Source: Rhizophagus sp. LPA8_4_AMF (Eukaryota; Glomeromycota; Glomeromycetes; Glomerales; Glomeraceae). From it: 42,341 nucleotides of DNA. A program made the position numbers and the translations under genes. Location: assembly GCA_021464525.1 (NCBI GenBank), contig JADRCO010000223.1, positions 1-42,341 of the forward strand, read 5' to 3'. Numbering within the stretch: the stretch's first letter is position 1; each line of letters starts with the position of its first letter. The notes beneath the pieces were generated by a model. The model did no database searches. It saw nothing but the letters and a program-made list of their open reading frames with translations, and had not been told where the DNA came from. This document shows positions 7,971 to 21,446 of this stretch, piece by piece.

Positions 7971-10900
7971 TTATTTTGTTTCCTTGTTTTGTTTTGGTAG
8001 TTGCGTACCATTTTCGCTATTATTTGTACTATGAGAATTACTCCTTTCACTCCTTGTTGGAATTTGTGATTTCATTAGGGTTGAATTCCTTAATTTTGAA
8101 GATGAAGGTAAAGACGAAGTTGAAGTTGTAGGAGCTGATGGAATTGAAGTCGATGAAGTCCTGAGTGATGTTTTTTCCTTTGGCTTTTTAGCATTTGTAT
8201 TTGTAACAGTATTAGTATTAATACCACCAGGTTTCCATGGTGGATTAATAAAGGCTGGTCGCTGATATACAGTTCGTTTTCCATCTAACATTAAACTGTT
8301 CTGCATTTCTTCAAGATCTTTACGCAAAACAGCACTTTCAATCACATCCTTACGCTGATTAATTATCTTATTATATTATCAAAAAAAAAATATATATATA
8401 TATATATATTAGTCACGTGAAATTTAATTATAGATTATATCATTAATGCTTACCTGTAATCCAGTAAGAACTTTAGTTAGCATTGCTTCTCGCTTTTCGA
8501 TTTGAGCCTGTAAACGTTTATGCTCTTCCATTATACCGAGGAACTGTAATATCAGAAAATAAGTTTTAATCATTTGATTTATCTTATTATATAAAAATTT
8601 AATGTTATCGTAAATTAACCTGATCTTGTAATTCTTTGAATTTTTTCCTCTCCGTTTCGATTGTTTTATTTTTTTCCTCCAATTGTTCGCGGAGTTGTTC
8701 ATTAAGCATTGAAAATGTATGCTCCGCTTTTGCTGCTATTGCCTTAGACTCATTATTTACCTATTTATATCATTAAAATCAATATTTAAGATATACTCTT
8801 GATATTGAATACATTAAATTTAAAAAACGATTTTTTTGTACAATTTGAAAATGCATAGTAAATGCTATATTTCAAACTTGACAACGTACCTCCATAGAAG
8901 CTTTTTGAATAGAAATTAATTCTTGTAATTGATTATTTCTTCTATTGAGCGCTTGTATTTGAGTCTCAAGATCTCTGCAAATATAAAAATGCATGTGATT
9001 AATAAATAAATAATATAAATTCTAAATAATCGCATCAAAGCTCAAAAGAAACTATACTTGATATTATCGATTAATGATTCAACTTTTTCTTTAGCGCCTT
9101 GTTTTTCAACTTTAAGTCTCTCTTCAGATTGTTTTTCTCGATATTCTGAGTCTTTCAATCGTCCTGTCCATTTCCTTTCTTCTTCTTTCATCTTAGATTC
9201 AATGGTTCTTGCACGACGTTCAGATTCTCTTAGCTTGCTTTCAGCTTCTTCGGCACGGAAATTAGCAGTTTTGAGTTCATCTAATTGTTCACGCATGATT
9301 GATAACTGATCTGTAAGCTCTTCATTCATATTCTAAAGTAGAATATTGAAATTAAAAAAAAAATCACACAATAATAAAGTATGTAATGATAAGTTTATAT
9401 ACCCTTGCAGCTTCAAGTTCTCCTTGGTTTCTTTTGGCTTGTTCTCTCCAATCCTTTTGAGATACAGTAGCTTTGTGTACAGTACCTTCCAATTTATTTA
9501 ATAAACGTAATTTAATGTCCATTTGATTCTTGAGAGATCTACAAAAATAAAAAATATTATTAAGCCTCAAATTTATTAATTTCACAAATAATTATAATTT
9601 CGTTACTAACTCATATTGTTCTTGCCAACGATTGTCAATTTCCTTTGCGCGACGGTCAAAGGTATTATGTACATGAGTGAGAGTCTTGAGTTTTGATAAA
9701 AGGTGCTCGTTGAAAAGACCAAAATTGGCCGAAGGTTTTGGATAATTGGACTGTAAATTAAAGATTTAAAATTAGCATAAAAAATGAATAACCAAATAAA
9801 TAAAAAACTATTTTAGTTTATCACGAACTTGTTTATTTGCACTGTCCGACACTATATTATCCAAATATTGATAAATAGTCATTAAAAGCTTGTTACGCTC
9901 AATAATTTGATCGCGATATTGAGTTTCGTTCGAATATGTAGCCTAAAAAATAAATAAATAAATAAATAAGAAATTTATTATTTTCATTTGAATTTAATCT
10001 GATGCATTGGGATAAACTTTCTTACCTTCTTTTCTTGTGTAAGATTATTCTCCAAATTGGTTACTTGCGTTTTTAACTCATCAATTAGAGAATTTTTATC
10101 TCGAATGTCCTGTCAGAGATATAAAAATTTAGTTAGCTTTGTTCATTAAAATTTAGACTTAGATATTTTACATTCGCAATATTATTACCATTTGTAAATT
10201 TCGGAAGACTTCTTCGGCCTTAGTACGAGCACTTTCACTAGATGATAATTTTTCGTTCAACTTGGTTCGTTGGTTATTCTAATTTCAGCCAACATATAAT
10301 CATTTAGTTAATTGCTATAAAACAAACAGCTTCCTATACATTATATTTATCATATGTACCAAATGTTTTATTTCGTTTTCATATTCAATGATTTGGTTCT
10401 TTTTATTCTCTAATTCATCGCAAAGCATTTCAAGTTGAGTACGCAAGCGTTCAGATTCCTGTCGGGCTGTATCCAATTCCTAGATAATATTATATATGAA
10501 CTTAGATGATGTACAAAAATAAAAACCTTCAAGTGTTAACTAGACAAATATGGTACCACTCTTAATCTCTCTTGTTCCTTTGAATAACGTTCGGTTGTAT
10601 CTTTATTTCGACCAGTCTGATTATTTAATTGTTGACGAACATATTGAAGATCGGCATCACGTTCTTGAATTGTCATGTTCAAATCCGATATTTGTTGTTG
10701 TGCGGCCGACAATTTCTATAAAATTATCATTTTAAATGTAATTAAATTAAATTATAATTCACAAGATGAATAAAATAATTACCTCAATTATCTCATTTAA
10801 TCTTTGATCAGTTTGTTTTTCATTGTCTTTCTTATCTTTGAGCGCTTTCTCAAGTTCTTTTTCATATAATTCTCTATCCTTATTTCTTTCAGCTATTAAT

Positions 10901-13102
10901 TCTTTTTCACGTGACTCGGATGCATTACGCTGTTCAACTTCGTAACGCAGATTCTTTTTCATTTCGTCAATCTGTGTAGTATAATTTTCTACCTCTTTAT
11001 GAAGTAAGTCTAACTGCTTATCGGTCGATTCTTTTACAGCTGTTAATTCTATTATTTTAGCGTCACTCATGTTGAGTTTCTATCCAATATATAAATATAT
11101 TAATTTGGAGTCAAAGAAACCGAATCAAAAAATATATTTTAGAAATTATTTACTTCTTTCAAGTCTGAAACCAATTCTTCATGTATTTTCTCATCTTGCT
11201 CAATGTTCTTGGTCTTGAGTTCGAAATCGGAACGTGCCTAAAAAATGAACGATGGTATGTAAATAGAAATATTCATCAATATAAAAAAAAATTGTAAAAG
11301 TAAACCTTGTCAAGATCTTCTGTCAATTCAGTTAACTCCCGTTTTTGATTGTCTAAATTAAGTTTTAATTCAGTTATTGTCTCTTGACTATAAGCCAGAT
11401 CTTCTTGATAATCATGATTCATTGCATTAAGTTCCACTATTAATTGCTCATTATCTTGACAACGTATGAATTCCTTTAATAAATAAATCAAATTATTAAT
11501 AAAGACAAATTTATATAAAATGAAATATGATATTAAAGCCTTTTACTAACTTCTCTCAATTCGGCTTCCATTCGATCCATCTCATCTTCAAGGTCTTGAA
11601 TGGTATTATTTGCCGTTTCCAACTTAATTATGAGTTGATCAACTTCTGCAGATTTGTTTCGATGCTGTAATGTTAATTCAGCTACTTTATCTCGTAATAA
11701 GCCAAGACTCTAAAAAAAATCAATAATTCCAGTCAAAAAAAAAGACCACTAAATTACCCAAATAATAATATTATTATCACCTCTTCGTATTGATCGCTAA
11801 ATTCTCCATTCATAATACGTGAAGATGCTGAACTCATAGGGTGACTTCTAATCAAATCCAACTCAGCAATCAAATCTTCGTTTTCATTTTTATGTGAAGC
11901 AAGTTGAGTTTTTAGATTAAAGATTTGCTACAAAAAAAAAAGTAAAATAAATAAATAAAAAATTTTAATAATTTAATTTAATAAAAAATTATTTCCATAT
12001 TAGTCTAAACTTTCGCCTTACCCCTTTCAATTGTTGTATAAGTACGCTATTTTTTTCTGCTTCCTCCTGTCTTGCTTTTTCTGCAACCTCTTCAATCCTT
12101 TTTATCATTTCTCGATTATCAATTTCACCATTCTGTAATCCTTCAAGATTTTTTATGGCAGATTCTCGTAATTTTTCCAATTCTGTATTTGTTACTTGCA
12201 TTTTGTTTTTAGCATCAAGTAATTGACGTTTAAGTCCATTTGCTTCATCTAAAATGCTTTGCTTTTCATCTCTTTCTTTTTGTAATAAATCCTTGTAATT
12301 TTGTAATTCCGAATTTAGTTTTGAATCGAATGTATCCACCGATGGTGATATTCCCCCATCTTGTAATGCGGATTGCTGAAGCGCTTGTATTGCATTTTCG
12401 GCTTCACCTAATAATTTATCTCGTTTTTTCAAAGTAGTTATCAATTCTTGATTTTGCATTTTAAGATCAACATTCTGATATAAACAATTCAAGTTAAATA
12501 ATTAGTATATAAAATTGGTTTTTGTTAAAAGAAAAAAAAATGAACACACTTCTTTTAAAGCTCGTTCCATTCCATCGGGACTCATTTTGTTAATACGTTC
12601 TTCCAAAAAATATATTTGCATTTTTAAATTTAAATTTTCCTTTTTGATTTCATCGATGACCTAAAATTTCAAAAGATTAATTATAAGTCCAAGAACTTAA
12701 CTAATTTTAATTATTTACCTTTTCTTGTTCTTTCAGTGTCATTTGTGCGTTTCTTGATGGTGCATTGGGTCGTGGATTATTATTACGTCTATTCCTGATA
12801 GATCTTGCATCACTTGCATCGGGAATTCTCCTTCCATTTGCAGTATCCTCGTTATTTAATAACCGTGATACATTATAAGCAATTTTATTATCGTCGGGGT
12901 TCAATTCTCTCGTACTATTCCCATTTTCTTGTATAGAGTTATGAAACGACGAGGTAGGTTGCTTGGACATATCCAAAAATGATGAAACATTTTTTTCCAA
13001 ATGGTCCAAACCTTTTGCAAAATTTGCATCGATAGAGCCGAAGCTCAGATCGTCGAAATCAAAACTCCCGTCGTTAGCTGTTGGAGACGAAGACTCTGTC
13101 AT
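7971..13102 (-). CDS. Cnn_1N/CM1 coiled-coil microtubule organiser (Mto1/ApsB/centrosomin-like)
   Basis: About 20 exons give roughly 1,210 residues. The exons I could place: 13102-12719, 12660-12550, 12474-12022, 11927-11781, 11709-11551, 11473-11306, 11237-11154, 11079-10783, 10715-10557, 10479-10360, 10278-10189, 10109-10026, then eight more down to the stop at 7971. After a Ser/Asn-rich N-terminus, residues about 122-190 carry the CM1 (Cnn_1N) motif: MTLKEQEKVIDEIKKEN, IYFLEERINKMSPDGMERAL, NVDLKMQNQELI. In Mto1, ApsB, Cnn and CDK5RAP2 this motif binds and activates gamma-tubulin complexes at spindle pole bodies or other nucleation sites. The rest is almost continuous heptad coiled coil, ending in a basic Ser/Thr/Asn-rich tail of about 100 residues. 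The start is the first ATG of the open exon. The family is clear from the motif; the exact orthologue name is inference. Confidence 0.88.
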
Positions 13103-14507
13103 GCAAACTTATTTTTATAGTTTTATTTTTATTTATTTTTTTTTTTTAATAAATAATTTTTTTTTTTAATTTCTTTATAAATGCGATCGTCAATAAAAGC
13201 TTTAAAAATGTCAATAAGTTTTAAACGTTTAAATAATGAAAGGGGTTTGAATATTCTTCGGAAGTGTTTCAGTAATAAGTAGTATGGTTTATTTTTATTT
13301 AAGGTTTTGCTCATCAAATAAATATAACTAATTATTGTTTACACGGGATTATATAAAAATGATATTCGCGCTACGTCATGCAAATTTGTAAATCAACGAT
13401 TTCTTTGTGAGTAGAAAATGTCCATTAATTCTCAAAATGTTCACACATTATAAAGAATATTTAACAAAGAAAATATATCAATATAAATAACATAAAAATA
13501 TTATTTGTTTTTCACAATTATTAAAGTATTTCTTTATAATTTATGTTTTGAAGAATAATAATTGAAACTCGTTTCACAGGAAGAATATGAAGATTGAGGA
13601 TTTGCTTTATACTATATTAGGAAATTTTTTTTTTATTATAGTGTCTAAATAAAATTTCTTGATTATCTCACTGATCCTCAAAAAAAATTCGAAAGTTCGA
13701 ATTCTTAAAAAAAAAAATGTTCGATTATCTATTTCCCGAATCCCGACAGCCAATCATTCGTTAAAAAAAAATTTATTGAATCACGAGACTATCACGAGCC
13801 AAGATATTACTGGACTCGCATACAAAAAAATCCGTATTATAGTAAGAGGGAAACTTTACTTTTCTTCACGTTTTCTGCTTTACACTATTTATTTTTAGTG
13901 CAAGTTGTTTTACGTGAATTATACTCGACCGGGTCTAATCTCTTTCCAGACTCCTTCGGCTCATTTGTTTTTTTTGAGAAATTGTTTTGTAAATATAGCT
14001 TTATCTAAACCCAATTTTTCGATCCATGAACTAAATAAATAATAATTTACTCGAGAGATCTCAACTTACCCGCATGTAATGAAAGAAGTGAAATCTGTAT
14101 GTGCTATTAATAATTAGACAAAACATTCATTACATTTAGTGAAAATTTTCTTTGAAAAGAAAAAGAAAATTTTTTAGAATTATTTGGCGTTATAAATATC
14201 ACGAAATTGTTGACAGTGTCAGAATTTCATATCATTTTTAAGGAAAAAAAAATCTTTTATTGAATCAAAAGAAAAAGAAAAGATAATACAAAATAAATAT
14301 ATTAATTTAAAATATGATTTCATATCAGGAAATCAGAGATAAAAAAATTCTTGATAATTGAATAGAATAAATAGATAATCAAATTTACAGTAAGGAATAA
14401 TTCTAATAAGTAATAACCCATTAAATTCCTGTTCAAAATCTTTAATTAGTCTCACGATAAGTCCACCCGAATTTTTTTCCCAATAATTGATTGATTTCCT
14501 TATTTAT
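13103..14507. other. spacer upstream of the CM1 gene
   Basis: It holds the 5' region of the CM1 gene (T-rich at 13125-13165) and then AT-rich DNA. Short frames at 13129-13317 (-) and 13659-13898 (+) are Lys/Ile/Asn-rich and show no family features, so I do not call them genes. The phrase aatcacgagacta near 13785 recurs near 29022. Confidence 0.5.
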
Positions 14508-14873
14508 TTATTCTTCCTTAGAAGTACTATCCAACTTTTTAAAAAAATTTTCAGTAATTTCTTTCCCACTAGATTCATTATAATCATTATTATTATTATC
14601 TACATTTTTAATAGGAGAACTAGAGAATCCGAAATAAGCGGAATGAGTTGTAACATTAATATCTTTAGTATTCTTTGTAATAGTTGTACTATTATCAATT
14701 GTAGTGGCTGTAGTGATAAATGTATTTGAATTATTATACAGTTTTCTCTTGTGTTCATTCCTATCATACGAGGAAAGTCTTCTCTGCATCTTTGGTCGTT
14801 CCGTCTTTTTAGTTTCTCCATTTGAACGTGTTCTGTAATGATGTGGTGTTGTCTCATTTAACGGAGATTCCAT
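14508..14873 (-). CDS. small Asn/Ser/Lys-rich hypothetical protein
   Basis: A 121-residue frame runs from an ATG at 14873 (MESPLNETTPHHYRTRSNGE) to a stop at 14508. It is basic in the first half, Thr/Asn-rich in the middle and ends KKLDSTSKEE. There is no signal peptide, membrane segment or known domain. A single open frame of this length that starts cleanly and has varied codons is plausible in this AT-rich setting but not proof of expression. The gene stands alone between the CM1 gene and the plus-strand TIP41 gene, and is divergent from TIP41 (702 bases between starts). Confidence 0.5.
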   Translation of the reverse strand: MESPLNETTPHHYRTRSNGETKKTERPKMQRRLSSYDRNEHKRKLYNNSNTFITTATTIDNSTTITKNTKDINVTTHSAYFGFSSSPIKNVDNNNNDYNESSGKEITENFFKKLDSTSKEE

Positions 14874-15575
14874 CTCTTATTTACTTTTTTTTTATTATTT
14901 AGAAATTCAAATGGGAAAAAAATGGAGCGGAAAACAGGCTTATTTATAAAAGAATTATTAATTAAAAAAAAAGCCTATATTGCGCCAATTAAAGTGTATT
15001 ACACATACTATCCCAAAAAGACACTAAACTCTTTAATTCATTTTGTGTGAAAGAATATTTAATCGAAGAGTCAAAAAAATATATAAATAAGTTACATTTT
15101 CACATGTGAATGATCATTCATATTACTAAAGAAGTATGCTGACAAAGGAGGTATTGACAAATTGATCCCCAAACCGAACATTCAAAAAAACATTGTATAA
15201 CAATGCTTTCTTTACTTTCCTTAACAGTAACGCGCAAATTGACGCGACAACAAATCAACAAAGTATAAGAAATAATGAATCAATTTCCCAATTTATCCAA
15301 TAAATTATAGGAACATATCTTGTTGCGACCTGTGAGCTGTGACACTGTAGGTTAACGATATTAAGAGACGCGAAATTTAATTAAAAGATCGCCTCAAACC
15401 GGATTGCCGATCTATGCGCCATTTATTATTTTTTAGCCCGTACAGCCCAATTATATTTTAAGATAACAAAGGAATTATTTACGTATTTACGCAATACGCA
15501 TCAGCCACAAAAACTACTACAAGCCACTAGAATACATTATATAGTCTAAAAAAGTTAATTACAAAATTTAAAAAA
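14874..15575. other. divergent intergenic region before TIP41
   Basis: No gene seen. The stretch 15300-15440 is less AT-rich than its surroundings and may be promoter or 5' UTR. No tRNA fold could be drawn. Confidence 0.45.
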
Positions 15576-16819
15576 ATGTCCACTATACCAAAACACGAGA
15601 AATTTCATGAAGGGTCACAACAAGGAATCAAAATTAATGGATGGACAATTACAACTAACAAATCATCAATTAGCAATTCACGAGAGATAGAAAAGTAGTA
15701 CTGTTATTTTCATGTTAATTTGCGCTACTTCAATATTTCTGTTCTGAAATTTTTTTCTCCGAATTCAAAAATTTAAAATAATTAGTGCGCAAAAAGAAGT
15801 AGCTATATCATTACCTGAAATGTTTTTCGGAAATAATTTATTAAGAATATCGAATGATTATGGTGTTATATATGAATTTTCTCCATTGGATGCATTAAAG
15901 ATGGTTGACGCTACGGCAGAAGGTGGTGAAAAAGTAAAAGTTGCTTATTCAGAAGAATGGAAAAAGAAGAGGTATGTATAATTAATAAATTTGTCATAAG
16001 CTAGAATGAATAAATTAAAACTTTTTTAATTTGGTAAAGTGCAAAAAATCATGAACATATTAAAGATGTGGTTAAACCATATGATTGGACTTATACTACT
16101 TCATATACTGGAACTCTAAAAGGGACAGTAGATAATCAGGTAAAATTAGAATAAATTTTCATTATTCAAATATTACCAATAAAGTTATTTACTAATCTAG
16201 ATGATCATTGACATTTTCGTATAACCGGACTTAGGTATTTGAAAATTCAACGGATAGGATTGATATGGAAAAACTTAAAAAAGTAGAAGAAATATTGTTT
16301 TATGATGAAATTGATTTATTTGAAGATGAATTAGCCGATAATGGCACAGCAATATTAAACGTAAAAATTGTAAGTTTGTTCATGTTTAAAATCTCGAAAT
16401 TTATTGCATTCACTTTTTCTTGATATACAATTTTCTTTCATGTGTAATATAGCGTGTTATGCCATCAGGATTTTATATACTTCAACGATTCTTTCTTAGA
16501 GTTGATGAAGTGTTATTCAGAATGAATGATACGAGAGTTTATCATGAATTTGAAACTGATTACTTACAGTTAGAATATTCTTCAAGAGAAGAACATTATA
16601 ACAAAATAAGAGCAGTTAGTATAGACGATTCTTCTAATATTTTATAAGATAAAGATCTATTTTAACCACTCTCTTATTTATTAGTGTATACCTAAATACA
16701 AGGGAGATGATATATCACAATTAACTGACATAAATTGGATAAATTCAAAGTTACCGGCACCGAAGAAAGATGAACTAATGGTAAAAAAATTATGTGTTGC
16801 GCCAAAGAGTGAAATTTGA
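15576..16819 (+). CDS. TIP41: TIP41-like protein, PP2A/TOR regulator
   Basis: Six exons, 15576-15694, 15786-15971, 16040-16139, 16235-16369, 16453-16614 and 16685-16819, join in frame to about 278 residues. Family blocks run in order: [16 protein letters not shown], an [12 protein letters not shown] stretch followed by [25 protein letters not shown], a segment ending [18 protein letters not shown], then [20 protein letters not shown] and [13 protein letters not shown]. This order and length match TIP41/TIPRL. The family binds Tap42/alpha-4 or PP2A-type catalytic subunits in cytoplasm and nucleus and adjusts phosphatase output downstream of TOR. All junctions are GT-AG and the introns are 63-95 bases. 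The start is the first ATG of exon 1. The end of the gene faces the convergent sterol glucosyltransferase stop at 17148. Confidence 0.94.
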
Positions 16820-17147
16820 TATACGTGATCAAATAAATTGTCTTTGAATTGGTCATTACAGTAATTAAACATAAGCTTGGTTATTTTTACATGTAATTTC
16901 TACAATTTTTTTTTTTTAACAATTTATAATTATAATTGCATATGATTGTTATAAACTTTGTACACACTATTGATTATTCCATATCCATAGTCTGTAATAA
17001 TTTCATTGTTCCAATATTATTTTATTTACAAGACAGGAATTGATTAAGTTATTTATATATTAAAAAATATACTTATAATACTTATTTATAGTAATAATAA
17101 TTATAATAAAGTAGTCTTTGTAACAAAATTATTTAATATAATAATAA
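16820..17147. other. convergent 3' intergenic region
   Basis: It separates the convergent stops of TIP41 and the sterol glucosyltransferase. It is AT-rich, with a T run near 16910-16918, and holds no gene. Poly(A) signals for both genes are expected here but cannot be told from the background. Confidence 0.5.
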
Positions 17148-20100
17148 TCAATCAGTATTATCGTTTTTAGATGTAATGGTATTAGTATTAATAGAATTAG
17201 TAGAAATGTTCCCGGCACCAACGCCAATCCATTTCCTTAAAGATTTGGTTAATCTTTTATCTTGATTTAAAGGATTTAAAGAATATAAAACATTAGCAGT
17301 ATGATTTAAATCATTTTCCTCTATTTCGAATGTATTGTTTGATGAAATACTCTGTTCAGTTCTATTACGTTGTGAAATAATTCTTTGCTTTGCGACTTCT
17401 AAATCTTTGTAAATCGCTTGTATAGCATTTTTCACGCCATCTTCTTTTCTAATATTTTCTCCCACTAGTTCAGCTTTCTTAATAATTTTTTTATCTGTTG
17501 TAACTTTCACCAAATAATCTGATAATTTATCTGTACTTAATTTTTTTAAACAAAACCCAATTCCCATATTGTCAATACGATCTCCCCAAAAGAATTGATC
17601 GCCAAAAAATGGTTTAATAATTGTTGGTATACCAGCGCGTAATCCTGCAGCTGTAGTGCCTGCTCCACCATGGTGTACTACCGCATCAATTTTAGGAAAT
17701 AACCAGTCATGTGGTACTGATTTCAATGGATAAATTGATGGTGGGTAATTTTCCTCCTCATTTTGATTTGGTTTTTTTTGTAATCTATCACTCCATCCCT
17801 TTGATAAAATAGCTGCTACTCCACTTTTTTGTACAGCTTCTATAATTGATTTTGTCATTGCTTGCGGATCATCTACAACAATTGATCCAAATCCAATATA
17901 TACTATCGGTTTTTTATTCTTTCGATTTTTATTCAAAAATTCTATTAGATCTTCTGGTGGATTCCATCCATGATCAGGATTATCCAAAAACCAATAACCA
18001 GTCACATGAATCCAATCCGCCCAATCAAATGCTTTTGGAACAATATATTCACTAAAATTATATAAGAATGGAACTGTTGAGGGTTCCATTTTCTCTAAAT
18101 TAGTGCCACGTAATTTCAGTGTTTTCTTCCTCCATCTATTTACTTGTGGAGAAATCGCAAGCCAAAAGGCGTTCTCAATAAGGACATAAGATGAATAATT
18201 ATAGGGACCTTTGAGATCATGATCTGGTACTGCGAATGCATGAGGGTATGCTCTTGTTCGTGTCCAGGGCATTGTAAATGCACGGAAATATGCGACGCCT
18301 ACATAAAAATAGTAATATATTGAATAATTGGGAAACAACATTTTCAAAACATAATATTAAAAACATAATTACCAAGACATTCTGCAATATGAATACCAGC
18401 CATAGAACTAGGAGATTCTATAATTACATCTGTACCCTAAGTGATATAAAATAGATTAATATTTAATATTATGTATTACAACTAGAATATTGATGAATAT
18501 AATGATGTACCTGACATGCCTCCCAAGAAGTCATCAATAAATCATCTAACCATTCACGAAACTATAAATATAAACTATTAATGTTTGAACTTTTTTAATA
18601 ACATGCCAATTGCATTATTATGGATAAACTTACGTTTGTGAGACCTTCCTTGAAAAAACCAAAAGTGAACATGCCGTTTTCAACACAAATACGCTGTGAT
18701 AAAATAAAATAAATTTTTTTAAAATTTATAAAATCACGCAAAAACATATGTATATCTTTTATATTTACCATAAGCTCAGCAGGATTACCACCAACGTAAC
18801 CAAATTCAATGCCATGGCCTTCAACCCAATCCTTATATTCACCATGAGTAGCGATTCTAACTTTATGGCCCTCTTTCATAAGACCTTTGGCAAGTGCAAT
18901 ATAAGGTTGAACATCACCACGTGATCCAATAGTAAGACAAGTTATATGTAATAGTTTATCAAATTTATTGGTCGCTCCCATATCGCCAAAATTTGTTGCT
19001 TTTGGTGACCCTGTGATTGTTGACCATTGTTGCCATAGTAATTGATCTTTAATTATAGCTTGATTTATAATGCTTTGACTATCACTTGAACTTTCCGACA
19101 TTGTCCTCCTTTTTCCTCCTTCATTCGATTTCTTTTTAAGTTCAATCATTTCAACAAATCTATCTCTTATATGTTCAAATCCAAATTCGAAAAACATTTC
19201 TTGTTGAGCTTTGGTAAGAATTTCCAACCCATAATATCCTAACATGGTTGCCTTCGTCTTTTTAAAGAAGTGAATATCTGCAATTGGCAATATCATCTAA
19301 ATGAAACATAAAAACAATATTATTAAGCTGGTATTAAATATATATATATATATATATTTTTAAAAAAAAAAAAACAAAAAAAAAAAACTTACATTAGTAT
19401 TTTGACCTATAACTCTAGACTTGAAACAAACATAACTGTCGGATACATAAAATTTGCCGTACACCGGAAGCATACGCAAGAAATATCCGTAGAACACTAT
19501 GCAATGTGAAAAAAATCCGAGTATAAGTAATAAATAAAGATATATAAAAACAATATTTATTACAATACGTACCAGCATAAAGTTTTTCATTCTCTGGTAG
19601 CGCAAAATGTTCTCTAAAATGTTGACGAGTTTCCTCGGAAATATCTTCTTCGAAAGAACTAATATATTTCTTAGGATTTTTCAAAAATACTTGCGCTCGT
19701 CTAGAAACATATTTTGTTATATTCCATTGACTATCTGATGTTTCAGAAGTTACAGTTTCTAAGGTTGTTGATCTGGGTACAGATCTTGAAATAGTTGGTG
19801 ATGGTGGCTCATCACGGCTTTTATTTCGTTTATGTTTTATAAATGTTGTAATAGATCTTACTGATGAGACATCACTTGACTCGGAGGCAATCTGTTTAGT
19901 GTCTGTTGAACGTGAAGGATGAGCTGACTTGTGTTTTTTCCAACATTTGGTAAGTTCTTCATACAAAGACTCGCTTTCCGAGAAGACGACGAAAAAGTAC
20001 TAAAGAAGAGATATGATTGTCATATTAATATGAATAAAAAATCCATATTGAAAGACGATTCAAAAGGTAATTACATCTTCTTGTTCATCTTGTTCCGATG

Positions 20101-21446
20101 TAACAATATGTATTGTATTCGAAAAATTCTTGGATAAATTATTTTCAATATTAACAATACTTTCGATTGGTATAACAATCTATAAAAAAAAAATAACAAT
20201 AATAATTATATTAAATAAATCATTGAATTATCTTTGTAAATTAAATATGTCTCATTAATAATAACCTTTACGTTATCACCATCATTATTAGCTCGTATAA
20301 TAGATCTTTCTAATTGTGCCATCCATTCTTCCATAGAAGTTTGCGAATCTGCTTGAAATTTATACGTACGCTTTGGTGTAATAATTTTAAATCCATTCTT
20401 TTTACTAGTTTTCTCAACCTTTATAGCGTATTTTAAATCGATTATCTCTTCAGGACAATACATATCCTAAAAAATAACAATTTTTAAAAAATTTAAACTT
20501 CCTTGATTACTGAAATTAATATACTTAGAAAATTAAACTTACCATAGGATCTACGTAATAAGTGAGTACATCATTTTGAAGTGTAAAATGGTAACGTTCA
20601 TATCTATTTCCAAAATTTTTCTTAGCAAGATTGCCATCCTTCAATACAATATCCTGAGGAAAACGTTTTGTGTAACCAAATGTAAGACGATCAACTTATA
20701 ACTTGTAACACAAAGATGTCATTACCTGCTCTCTTGGAAAATAAGCGTGAAAACAAATATGATCTTCCGTCAGATACATAAACCCTTGTAACATTATCGA
20801 TCTTAATAAAGTACATCTAAACTCTATTATAGTAATAAAAGCACAAATTATCTTTTACTTAAGAGAAAAGATGAAAGGATAAAAAGGTCAAAAAAAAAGA
20901 ATAAATTTTCTTAATTGATTACTAACATACCTCCTTTAAGTTCTTCTGGATTTTGTAATTTAAAAATTTCTTGTAATTTGTTTTCGGTAGTTTTTTCTTT
21001 TAGAACTTTTTCTGATTCACTAGTATCTAATTCTTTTCCTTCTATATTACCTTCTGCATTACTTTCTTGAAATAAAGTTGTAAGATATATCGCATCTAAA
21101 GAAGAAGTTTCAGAGCTTCCATTTGAAGAATCGGAATCCGAGTCTATATATTATTATTAAATTGAATTAAAGATAAAATTAAATTTTAATAATACTAATG
21201 TACAAGAAGTTATTAATAAATAAGATAGACAACCTTCAGTTGGACTAGTTGGACTGGTTGGACTGGTTATATTAGTTGAACTTGTTGATCTTTTGTTTGA
21301 AGGTTTCGAAGGTTCAAAGATCTAAATAATACATGAATAGAAACCTAGATATAATAAAATTATTACGTCATTGACGAACGATATTTAAGCATACTTACGG
21401 CTCCCATCGTAGCTGATAAAGCTTTTATTAAATTATTATTGAACAT
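17148..21446 (-). CDS. ATG26: sterol 3-beta-glucosyltransferase (ATG26/UGT51 type)
   Basis: About 14 exons give roughly 1,070 residues, starting at an ATG at 21446 (MFNNNLIKALSATMGA|gtaagt). Domains in order: a Ser/Thr/Pro-rich N-terminus; a GRAM region with LQGFMYLTEDHICFHAYFPR; a PH domain ending in SMEEWMAQLERSII; a second GRAM region with YFLRMLPVYGKFYVSDSYVC and IADIHFFKKTKATMLG; then the GT1 glycosyltransferase, with HITCLTIGSRGDVQPYIALA at its start and the donor-site signature HHGGAGTTAAGLRAGIPTII followed by PFFGDQFFWGDR. The GRAM-PH-GRAM-UGT order is specific to ATG26/UGT51, which moves glucose from UDP-glucose to the sterol 3-hydroxyl; the GRAM and PH regions bind phosphoinositides. 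In some fungi the enzyme is needed for pexophagy, which need not hold here. No catalytic block looks missing. A 38-residue basic tail follows the transferase domain. Confidence 0.95.

Noticed and set aside
13659-13898. 79-aa plus-strand ORF
   Set aside because: Lys/Ile/Ser-rich product of A-rich DNA with no recognisable feature.
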